Below, piece by piece: positions 6,600-11,575 of a stretch of 11,575 nt of DNA. Below the pieces are notes generated by a model that searched no databases, had not been told where the DNA came from, and was given only the letters and a program-made list of their open reading frames with translations. The position numbers and the translations under genes are program-made. Source of the stretch: an uncultured Oscillospiraceae bacterium (GTDB lineage Bacteria > Bacillota > Clostridia > Oscillospirales > Oscillospiraceae); contig CAJULZ010000091.1 of assembly GCA_910587205.1 (NCBI GenBank), positions 1 to 11,575 of the forward strand, written 5' to 3'. Position 1 is the stretch's first letter. Every line of letters starts with the position of its first letter.

Positions 6600-6630
6600 T
6601 TGACTGTCCACCTACTTGACAGGTTACGAT
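6600..6630 (+). promoter_or_regulatory. MerR-type promoter (19-bp spacer with dyad) of the MerR-RDD gene
   Basis: TTGACT (6600-6605) and TACGAT (6625-6630) are separated by 19 bases rather than the usual 17. The spacer region holds the inverted repeat CTGTC-N9-GACAG (6604-6622), centred at 6613, close to the spacer midpoint. Overlong spacers with a centred dyad are the hallmark of promoters that MerR-family activators untwist. The gene directly downstream encodes such a DNA-binding domain, so autoregulation is likely. Confidence 0.65.
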
Positions 6631-6649
6631 GGCTGTGGGAGGTGGTACT

Positions 6650-8203
6650 ATGACCATCAAAGAGCTGGAGGAGAGGACGGGCATGGCCCGGGCCAACATC
6701 CGCTTTTATGAAAACGAGGGGCTGCTCAGCCCCAAGCGCCTGGCCAACGGCTACCGGGACTACTCGGAGGAGGACGCCCGCACCCTGGAAAAGATCAAGC
6801 TGCTGCGGCAGCTCCAATTGGACATCGACACCATCCGCAAGGTGCAGCGGGGGGCGCTCACCCTGGACCAGGCGCTGTTCGTCCAGATGACCAAATTGGA
6901 GGGGGACCGGGCGCTGCTGGAGCGGGCGGCCCAGGTGTGCCGGGAGCTGGAGCGCTCCGGGGTGGAGTACGCCGCCCTGGACCCCCAGCCCTGGCTGGCG
7001 CGGCTGGAGCCGCCCCCGTCCCAGCCTGTGCTGCCCAACCCGCCGCCCCCCACTCCGAAGGAGGAGGCGGAGCGGGACAATACGCCCCAGGCGTGCTATC
7101 ACCCCTGGATGCGTTTCTTTGCCCGGATGCTGGATATGGCGCTGTACGACACCGCCATCAACGTGTTTTGGCTGCTGGCCTTCCGGGATCAGAGCCTGAT
7201 CCGCTTTCAGAATGCCAACCTGTTCACCACCATTCTGACCAGTATGGCGCTGCTGGCCCTCACCCTGGCGCTGGAACCCCTGTGGCTCCACTTCTGGGGC
7301 TGGACGCCGGGGAAATGGGTGTTCGGCCTGAAGCTCCGGGACAAGGACGGGGATAAACTGACCATCGCCCAGGGCCTGGAACGCAGCAAGGCGCTGGCCT
7401 GGGAGGGCTACGGCTGGAATATCCCCATCTACGACCTGTACCGCTTCTGGAAGTGCCGCCAGGATGCCCTGGAGGGTTGGAACGGGAGCTGGAACAGCGG
7501 GCAGTGCCTGCGCTACACCAAGGAGGAGCGGCGGTTCGGCGGCTGGATCTTCGTGGGGGCGCGGGCGGCCCTGATGGTCCTGCTGCTGGCAGCGGCGCTG
7601 TGGAGCATGGTGCCCCCCAGCGGGACGATGACGGACATACCGGGCCTGGCCCGGAACTACAACCACCTGCTGCGGGTGGTGGAGTACAGCGGCGAGACCG
7701 CCATCCCCACCCTGGATGAACAGGGCCAGTGGGTGGAGCGGGAGCAGTCCGGCGGCGGCGTGGTGATCAACCTCTTTGGGGACACCACGCAGTACGCGAA
7801 GCTGGGGTATACCCTGGGCGGCCCGATGGGCGGGGTGACAGAGGTGAGGCTCCGCATGACCAGCCAGGACAAGGCGGTGGGGGGCAGTACCCGGGAGTAT
7901 TTGATGCTGCTGTCCCTGTGCCGTTCGGCGGGGGGGCTGAACCTGCTGAACATCCTGCCCGCCCAGCGGGACGCCGCGGCGCTGCTGGACCGCTGGGAGG
8001 ATTTTGATGAGGATTTCCTGGGCGTCCACGTGAGCCAGCGGGTGGAGGCGGTGGGCTACGAGCGCACCAACGCCTTCGGCGCGGCGCTGTGGTGCGAGGA
8101 CGAGGCCGCGCCCCATCACTGCGAAAAAACGGTGACCTTTACCCTCCGCCTGGAGGACGGGGTGTTCTCGCCCCCTGCCGGGGGGGCCCAGGCGCCGGAC
8201 TGA
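6650..8203 (+). CDS. MerR-family regulator fused to an RDD membrane domain
   Basis: 517 residues. ATG 6650 is chosen because GGGAGG (6637-6642) is 7 bases upstream; an ATG at 6629 lies inside the -10 box. Residues 1-70 are a MerR winged helix-turn-helix (MTIKELEERTGMARANIRFY, wing NGYRDYS at 33-39). About 71-105 is the dimerisation helix. A Pro-rich linker spans 111-137. An RDD domain starts near 151: RFFARMLD (R159, D162), then GKWVFGLKLRDKDGDKLTIA (221-240). Membrane spans are at about 161-177, 192-216 and 299-322. Residues 323-517 form a globular tail, probably outside the cell if the DNA-binding domain is inside and there are three spans. This suggests a one-component membrane-tethered transcription factor that senses an envelope signal. 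Its stop is 15 bases before rsmI, so the two probably share a transcript. Confidence 0.88.
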   Translation: MTIKELEERTGMARANIRFYENEGLLSPKRLANGYRDYSEEDARTLEKIKLLRQLQLDIDTIRKVQRGALTLDQALFVQMTKLEGDRALLERAAQVCRELERSGVEYAALDPQPWLARLEPPPSQPVLPNPPPPTPKEEAERDNTPQACYHPWMRFFARMLDMALYDTAINVFWLLAFRDQSLIRFQNANLFTTILTSMALLALTLALEPLWLHFWGWTPGKWVFGLKLRDKDGDKLTIAQGLERSKALAWEGYGWNIPIYDLYRFWKCRQDALEGWNGSWNSGQCLRYTKEERRFGGWIFVGARAALMVLLLAAALWSMVPPSGTMTDIPGLARNYNHLLRVVEYSGETAIPTLDEQGQWVEREQSGGGVVINLFGDTTQYAKLGYTLGGPMGGVTEVRLRMTSQDKAVGGSTREYLMLLSLCRSAGGLNLLNILPAQRDAAALLDRWEDFDEDFLGVHVSQRVEAVGYERTNAFGAALWCEDEAAPHHCEKTVTFTLRLEDGVFSPPAGGAQAPD

Positions 8204-8218
8204 AAGGGAGGGCCGCGT

Positions 8219-9058
8219 ATGGCCGGGAAACTGTATTTGGTGCCCACCCCCATCGGCAACCTGGGGGACATCAGCCGCCGCGCCGCCGAAACCCTGGCGG
8301 CGGCGGACTTCATCGCCGCCGAGGACACGCGGGTGACGGTGAAGCTGCTCAACCACCTGGGGCTCCACAAGCCCATGGCTGCCTACCACCGGCACAACTG
8401 CGGGACGGCGGGCCCCTCCATCCTCCGGCGGCTGGAGGGGGGCGAGTGCTGCGCCCTGGTGACGGATGCGGGCACCCCCGCCATCTCCGATCCGGGCGAG
8501 GACCTGGTGGCCCTATGCACCGCCGCGGGGGTGCCGGTGGAGGCCATCCCCGGCCCCTGTGCCCTGACGGTGGCGCTGTCGGTGTCCGGCCTGCCTACGG
8601 GGCGGTTCACTTTTGAGGGCTTCCTGCCCCTGAATAAGAAAAACCGCCGGGCCCAGTTGGAGGGACTGGCGGATGAGGAGCGCACCATGGTTTTCTATGA
8701 GGCCCCCCACAAGCTGCGCACCACTTTGGACGACCTGGCGGCGGTCTTCGGCCTGGAGCGGCCCATGGCGGTGTGCCGGGAGCTGACCAAGCTCCACGAG
8801 GAGGTGCTCCGCCTGACCATTGGGGAAGCGAAGGCCCTTTATGCCGCCCAGGAGCCCCGGGGGGAGTTTGTGCTGGTGGTGGCGGGGCGTCCGCCGGAGG
8901 GCGTGGAGGCGGACGGGGACGCCGCCCTGGCCCGGGTAGGGGAGCTGCGCCGGGGCGGGATGCCCCTCAAGGCGGCGGCGGCCCAGGCGGCGGAGGAGTT
9001 CGGGGTGAAGAAGCGCGTGCTGTACAACGCGGCGCTCCAGGAGGAAAATTCTGTCTAA
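8219..9058 (+). CDS. rsmI: 16S rRNA (cytidine(1402)-2'-O)-methyltransferase RsmI
   Basis: 279-residue cytoplasmic SAM-dependent enzyme of the tetrapyrrole-methylase fold. It 2'-O-methylates C1402 in the decoding centre of 16S rRNA, which fine-tunes start-codon choice. Signatures in order: VPTPIGNLGDIS (8-19), AEDTR (34-38), TDAGTPAISDPG (82-93), GPCALTVALSVSGLP (112-126) and FEGFLP (132-137). A helical C-terminal region ends at KKRVLYNAALQEE. Length and motifs are normal. AAGGGAGG (8204-8211) is 7 bases before the ATG. It lies 15 bases after the MerR-RDD stop and is likely its operon partner; no separate promoter is evident. Base composition drops sharply right after the stop. Confidence 0.97.
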   Translation: MAGKLYLVPTPIGNLGDISRRAAETLAAADFIAAEDTRVTVKLLNHLGLHKPMAAYHRHNCGTAGPSILRRLEGGECCALVTDAGTPAISDPGEDLVALCTAAGVPVEAIPGPCALTVALSVSGLPTGRFTFEGFLPLNKKNRRAQLEGLADEERTMVFYEAPHKLRTTLDDLAAVFGLERPMAVCRELTKLHEEVLRLTIGEAKALYAAQEPRGEFVLVVAGRPPEGVEADGDAALARVGELRRGGMPLKAAAAQAAEEFGVKKRVLYNAALQEENSV

Positions 9059-9078
9059 ATGTTAACAATCGATTACGT

Positions 9079-9088
9079 ACCGTATACA
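9079..9088 (+). repeat. ACCGTATACA element, copy 1
   Basis: ACCGTATACA lies in an AT-rich stretch just after rsmI. The same ten bases recur, inverted, in the spacer of the abrB-like promoter at 9635-9644. Both contain the palindrome GTATAC. It may be a shared operator or chance. The rest of 9059-9277 is lower in GC than its surroundings and I see no supportable gene in it. Confidence 0.35.
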
Positions 9089-9274
9089 TGTAATGGAAAA
9101 TTATGGAGCTGTTTCCGCGGGGGAACAAGTCGAAAAAAGGCGGAAGGCACAAAATATTGTGTTTCCTGCCCGGACAGCCCGTTATTATGTATAAAAGAAA
9201 GACGTGAGAAGGAAAATCTTCCGATATTGGGCCAGAATATGGGATTACAGGAACAAAAATACAAAAATGGACAC

Positions 9275-9309
9275 AAAAAAGAGCCGGCCAAGCTGACTGG
9301 CGGCTCTTT
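9275..9309 (-). terminator. Rho-independent terminator of the AbrB-like gene
   Basis: AAAGAGCC (9278-9285) pairs with GGCTCTTT (9302-9309), and GCCA (9287-9290) with TGGC (9298-9301), with one bulged G. On the minus strand the stem runs into six T residues (9275-9280), so it mainly serves the gene ending at 9330. On the plus strand it may also stop read-through from rsmI. Confidence 0.85.
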
Positions 9310-9329
9310 CTGTCGTACGCCCAACCGGG

Positions 9330-9572
9330 TTATTTGCTGTTCAGATCCTTCAGGCAGACATCACAGATGTTTTTGCCCTTGTAGGAGACAATGTCCTTGG
9401 AATCCCCACAAAAGATGCAGGCAGGCTGGTATTTGTTGAGGATGATGGACGAGCCGTCGACATAAATCTCCAGGGGATCGCGCTCCGCAATGTCCAAGGT
9501 GCGGCGAAGCTCGATGGGCAGTACAATACGACCTAATTCATCGACCTTACGAACGATTCCAGTGGCTTTCAT
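9330..9572 (-). CDS. AbrB-like transition-state regulator with a CxxC...CxxC tail
   Basis: 80-residue DNA-binding protein. Residues 1-48 (MKATGIVRKVDELGRIVLPI, ELRRTL, PLEIYVDG) match the swapped-hairpin AbrB domain and closely resemble Bacillus AbrB, a regulator of stationary-phase and early sporulation genes. The tail differs from Bacillus AbrB: CIFC (C52, C55) and CDVC (C70, C73) form a likely zinc ribbon instead of the usual AbrB C-terminal dimerisation region. The start at 9572 has AAGGAGG (9583-9589) 10 bases upstream. It is monocistronic, with a consensus promoter and its own terminator, and transcribed against its neighbours. Its targets cannot be read from the window, though the sporulation genes nearby fit the family role. 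Confidence 0.92.
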   Translation of the reverse strand: MKATGIVRKVDELGRIVLPIELRRTLDIAERDPLEIYVDGSSIILNKYQPACIFCGDSKDIVSYKGKNICDVCLKDLNSK

Positions 9573-9622
9573 AATTTGGAGTCCTCCTTGCGCTTGCTCA
9601 GATTTAAGATCACGGCACCTTC

Positions 9623-9650
9623 ATTATAACACATTGTATACGGTTGTCAA
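9623..9650 (-). promoter_or_regulatory. Consensus promoter of the AbrB-like gene
   Basis: On the minus strand TTGACA (9645-9650) and TATAAT (9623-9628) are both perfect, with a 16-base spacer. The spacer contains the ACCGTATACA element (copy 2, 9635-9644), a place where a bound protein would block polymerase, so autorepression is possible. Transcription starts near 9616. Confidence 0.85.
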
Positions 9651-9697
9651 TCAAAATAATGGAGAATTGCAACATTTTTTGGGAAAGCCTGTCGCAA

Positions 9698-9742
9698 GGC
9701 CCCGAAGGGAGGGGAAATCCCCCGCCTCCGGGGCCCTGTTTT
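9698..9742 (+). terminator. Terminator-like hairpin upstream of spmA
   Basis: GGCCCCG (9698-9704) pairs with CGGGGCC (9729-9735), with an inner GGGG/CCCC pairing, and TTTT follows at 9739-9742. It has the form of a plus-strand terminator, yet no plus-strand gene lies directly before it. It may insulate spmAB from transcription reading through from rsmI. Confidence 0.5.
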
Positions 9743-9744
9743 AA

Positions 9745-9773
9745 GCATATTTCGGGCCCTGGGGCCGTATAAA
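9745..9773 (+). promoter_or_regulatory. Putative sigma-E promoter of spmAB
   Basis: GCATATT (9745-9751) fits the sigma-E -35 consensus KMATATT at all seven positions. After 14 bases CGTATAAA (9766-9773) matches five of eight positions of CATACANT. The spacing is right for sigma-E. In Bacillus subtilis spmA-spmB are mother-cell (sigma-E) genes. No vegetative -35 suits this -10. Confidence 0.5.
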
Positions 9774-9807
9774 TAGGGGGACAAGACGGGGAGAAGGGGG
9801 CCTGGGC

Positions 9808-10383
9808 ATGGCGATGTCGCTGATCTGGACGGTGATGGTGGGGGCGGCCATCCTATGCGGTCTGGCCACGGGGAACGGCCCGGCGGTGGCCAAGGCGGCG
9901 CTGGACGGCGCGGCGGCGGGGGTAGAGCTGTGCCTGTCCATGATGGGGGTGTTGTGCCTGTGGATGGGGGTGATGGAGGTGATGGAGCGCTCAGGGCTGG
10001 CCCAGGGGCTGTCGCGCCTGCTGCGGCCCGCCATCAGGCGGCTGTACCCGGGGTTTGCCGGGGACAAAAAGGTGATGGATGCGGTGAGCGCCAACCTGTC
10101 GGCCAATCTGCTGGGGCTGGGCAACGCGGCCACCCCCCTGGGGCTGGAAGCCGCCCGGCTCATGGCGGAGCGCACCCCCGGCGTGGCGTCGGACGGCCTG
10201 TGCATGCTGGTAGTCACCAACACCGCCTCCCTCCAGCTCATCCCCACCACCGTGGCCTCCCTGCGCGCGGCGGCGGGGAGCGCGAACCCCTTTGATATCC
10301 TCCCGGCGGTGTGGCTGGCGTCGGTGGTGTCGGTGGCGGTGGGGATCACGGCGGCCAAGCTGTTCGCCCGCCTGTGGAGGTAG
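9808..10383 (+). CDS. spmA: Spore maturation protein A
   Basis: 191-residue polytopic membrane protein with a nucleoside-recognition (Gate) domain. With SpmB it is needed for proper dehydration of the spore core, and thus heat resistance; the transported substrate is unknown. Signature stretches are ANLSANLLGLGNAATPLGLE (about 95-114), LMAERTPG and TNTASLQLIPTTVASLR. Membrane segments lie at about 4-22, 38-58, 130-150 and 163-186. ATG 9808 is preceded by AAGGGGG (9794-9800) at 7 bases. Length is normal (about 196 in Bacillus). The spmB ribosome binding site is inside its last codons, so the pair is translationally linked. Confidence 0.95.
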   Translation: MAMSLIWTVMVGAAILCGLATGNGPAVAKAALDGAAAGVELCLSMMGVLCLWMGVMEVMERSGLAQGLSRLLRPAIRRLYPGFAGDKKVMDAVSANLSANLLGLGNAATPLGLEAARLMAERTPGVASDGLCMLVVTNTASLQLIPTTVASLRAAAGSANPFDILPAVWLASVVSVAVGITAAKLFARLWR

Positions 10384-10387
10384 CCCC

Positions 10388-10906
10388 ATGGATTTGCTGT
10401 TTACCATGCTGGTGCCCTTTCTCATGCTGGGGGTGGCGCTGTGGGGGCTGGTGAAGCGGGTGGATCTGTGGGGGGGGCTCACCGAGGGGGCGGAGAAGGG
10501 CTTAAAGGTGTCCCTGCGGATCATGCCGCCGCTGATCGGCCTGCTGACGGCGGTGTATATGCTGCGGGCGTCCGGAGCGCTGGAGCTTTTGGGCGAGGCG
10601 GTGGGGCCGCTGCTGTCCGCGGTGGGCATACCGGCGGAGACCATCGGCCTGCTGCTGGTGCGGCCGGTGAGCGGTTCCGCCGCCCTGGGCGTGGGGGCGG
10701 AGCTCATCGAGACCTACGGTCCCGACTCCCTGGTGGGCCGGACGGCGGCGGTGATGCTGGGCTCCACGGAGACTACCTTCTACACCATCGCGGTGTACTT
10801 CGGCGCGGCTAAGATCGGCAAGACCCGGTACGCCGTCCCGGCGGCGCTTTGCGCGGACATCGCCGGGTTCCTGGCGGCGTCCTGGGCGGTGCGGCTGCTG
10901 TTTTGA
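10388..10906 (+). CDS. spmB: Spore maturation protein B
   Basis: 172-residue membrane protein, the partner of SpmA in spore core dehydration. Start at 10388, 4 bases after the spmA stop; GGAGG (10376-10380) is 7 bases upstream and overlaps the end of spmA. Gate-domain motifs are LVRPVSGSAALGVGAELI and MLGSTETTFYTIAVYFGA. Membrane spans are at about 2-22, 44-64, 78-98 and 150-170. Length matches the family (about 178). It ends the operon, and an AT-rich hairpin follows 7 bases after the stop. Confidence 0.95.
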   Translation: MDLLFTMLVPFLMLGVALWGLVKRVDLWGGLTEGAEKGLKVSLRIMPPLIGLLTAVYMLRASGALELLGEAVGPLLSAVGIPAETIGLLLVRPVSGSAALGVGAELIETYGPDSLVGRTAAVMLGSTETTFYTIAVYFGAAKIGKTRYAVPAALCADIAGFLAASWAVRLLF

Positions 10907-10913
10907 GTTTTTT

Positions 10914-10941
10914 GTTCCTTTTTCTCGAGAGAAAAAGGAAC
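10914..10941. terminator. AT-rich 13-bp perfect inverted repeat after spmB
   Basis: GTTCCTTTTTCTC (10914-10926) and its exact complement (10929-10941) flank GA. It starts 7 bases after the spmB stop and probably ends that operon. It is unusual in lacking a T run behind it; the T tract is inside the ascending arm, with more T before it (10908-10913). Confidence 0.55.
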
Positions 10942-11018
10942 CGAAAAAGAGCTTTAATGTGTTAATTATTAAAATGGGAACCCGACTATTTCCGTGCGAT
11001 GACAGTTAAAACACATTC

Positions 11019-11057
11019 AAACAGGCCCGCTCCCTGCATTGAAGGATGGGCCTGTTT
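11019..11057 (-). terminator. Terminator of the 48-residue gene
   Basis: AAACAGGCCC (11019-11028) pairs perfectly with GGGCCTGTTT (11048-11057) around a 19-base loop. On the minus strand it follows the stop of the gene ending at 11079 by 21 bases and leads into T-rich sequence. Confidence 0.75.
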
Positions 11058-11078
11058 GGAGAAAACTTTGCCGAAATA

Positions 11079-11225
11079 TTAGGTATGGAATTCCTCGAGC
11101 AGTTTGACGTGATCGCTCATGCCTTCCTCGGCGATAGCTTGGGCGAGAATTTTCTTTTGCAAGTCTCTGTCGCCGGAAGCGGCATCCAAAGCATCCCTGT
11201 AAGCATCGTAGGTTTTGTTGTCCAT
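11079..11225 (-). CDS. Small hypothetical protein (48 residues)
   Basis: I do not recognise this protein. It begins MDNKTYDAYRDALDAASGD and ends HVKLLEEFHT. It is soluble, charged and probably helical, with no cysteine, signal peptide or membrane span. The start at 11225 is chosen because AAGGTGG (complement of 11233-11239) lies 7 bases upstream. An in-frame ATG 18 bases further upstream overlaps that site, and a longer extension to 11540 runs through a strong hairpin and is not credible. A clear terminator follows. No convincing promoter was found between it and 11384. The well-placed ribosome binding site and terminator support a real gene. Confidence 0.65.
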   Translation of the reverse strand: MDNKTYDAYRDALDAASGDRDLQKKILAQAIAEEGMSDHVKLLEEFHT

Positions 11226-11320
11226 GTCATATCCACCTTTCATAATAGTGTACATTTCTGCAAGCGGGTTCGCCCAAAAAAATCTTTCCTTCTGTAGAGA
11301 AAAAAGATGCAGGCCGGTAA

Positions 11321-11337
11321 CCGTTGCGGCGCAACGG
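11321..11337. other. Small 7-bp hairpin
   Basis: CCGTTGC (11321-11327) pairs with GCAACGG (11331-11337) around GGC. It lies upstream of the 48-residue gene on its coding strand, so it could be a leader structure, or chance. Confidence 0.3.
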
Positions 11338-11383
11338 GTTTGAAGAAATGCCACTCGACCTGCTGGAATTGTGGCTACAACAG

Positions 11384-11438
11384 AAAAGCGTCCGGCAGGG
11401 TGGGAACTAATTTTGTTCCCGCCCTGCCGGACACTTTT
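11384..11438 (-). terminator. Very strong hairpin terminator after the phosphoesterase remnant
   Basis: An 18-bp stem (11390-11407 with 11415-11432, one G-U pair) carries an AAAAG/CTTTT foot (11384-11388 and 11434-11438) with one mismatch between them. The loop is TAATTTT. It starts right at the stop codon of the minus-strand gene fragment. It has T-rich feet on both strands and could act in both directions. Confidence 0.85.
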
Positions 11439-11575
11439 CACAGCTTCGGTCTGATGATCCGCTCGTACAGCAGAACATATTTCTTTTGGATGACCCTGTC
11501 CATGTGGTAATGTCCGAAGATGTGGTATTTGAACTTGCACCGCTATCAGTTCAGTTTTTTGTCAACCTCCAGCCC
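11438..11575 (-). pseudogene. 3' end of a metallophosphoesterase-like gene with in-frame stops
   Basis: Read on the minus strand to the TGA at 11438-11440, the frame encodes CKFKYHIFGHYHMDRVIQ, then KKYVLLYERIIRPKL. FGHYH with a following D-R is the C-terminal metal-binding G-H-x-H motif of calcineurin-like phosphoesterases, and the ending is typical of that family. Two adjacent in-frame stops (TGA 11546-11548, TAG 11543-11545) interrupt the frame. Beyond them GLEVDKKLN is again plausible for the family, so the gene looks degenerate. The rest lies outside the window, and this call rests on about 35 codons. Confidence 0.55.

Noticed and set aside
6047..8395. 782-codon open frame on the minus strand opposite the lipoprotein and MerR-RDD genes
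   Set aside because: It lies antisense to two well-supported genes, has no ribosome binding site or family motif, and its His/Gln/Pro/Gly-rich product is typical of frames opposite GC-rich genes.
9059..9439. 126-codon plus-strand frame after rsmI
   Set aside because: It runs through the abrB terminator and into the antisense of the abrB-like gene, and has no ribosome binding site.
11349..11411. 20-codon plus-strand frame MPLDLLELWLQQK...
   Set aside because: No ribosome binding site, ends inside the terminator hairpin, too short to support.
11226..11540. Long upstream extension of the 48-residue gene
   Set aside because: It would read through an 18-bp hairpin terminator and across the phosphoesterase tail; the short start has its own ribosome binding site.
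1..11575. tRNA, rRNA, CRISPR, insertion sequence, phage or defence genes
   Set aside because: None was seen: no repeat-spacer pattern, no transposase or integrase motif, no tRNA-like cloverleaf found by eye. The window reads as core chromosome with local decay.

Overview
The window looks like chromosomal DNA from a GC-rich, anaerobic, endospore-forming member of the Firmicutes/Bacillota (class Clostridia). An Oscillospiraceae-like gut bacterium is my best guess. The reasons are sporulation genes (spoVAC, spmA, spmB), an AbrB-type transition-state regulator, rubrerythrin, strong AGGAGG-type ribosome binding sites and GC-rich codon use. This is inference from gene content; no database search was possible.

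Layout. 1-427 (minus): start of a sugar ABC-transporter binding lipoprotein, with a good promoter and a three-unit LacI-type operator array between promoter and gene. 733-1269 (+): rubrerythrin with its own promoter and a strong hairpin terminator. 1376-1819 (+): spoVAC, followed by a nearly identical second copy of its last 75 coding bases. 2185-2884 (+): an unrecognised gene with an excellent promoter that seems broken by two frameshifts. It abuts tex (2885-5047, +), so the two are probably co-transcribed. 5222-6580 (+): a lipoprotein with a proline-rich linker and two Ca2+-loop-like motifs, behind a six-unit 11-bp direct-repeat array resembling a PhoB/PhoP box. 6650-8203 (+): a MerR-type DNA-binding domain fused to an RDD membrane domain and a C-terminal extramembrane domain, behind a promoter with the 19-bp spacer typical of MerR control. 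8219-9058 (+): rsmI. 9330-9572 (minus): AbrB-like regulator with a CxxC...CxxC tail. 9808-10906 (+): spmA-spmB. 11079-11225 (minus): a 48-residue unknown protein. 11438-11575 (minus): the 3' end of a metallophosphoesterase-like gene with two in-frame stops.

How the parts relate. spoVAC, spmA/spmB and the AbrB-like regulator all point to sporulation: DPA uptake into the forespore, spore core dehydration, and transition-state control. spmAB has a sigma-E-like promoter and spoVAC a tentative sigma-G-like one. tex and rsmI are housekeeping genes for transcription/RNA and the ribosome. The most unusual part is the signalling block 5100-8203: a probable response-regulator-controlled lipoprotein beside a membrane-anchored, probably autoregulating MerR-RDD one-component regulator.

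Gaps over about 200 bases (428-732, 9059-9329, 11226-11437) hold promoters, operators and terminators described below, and no gene I can support.
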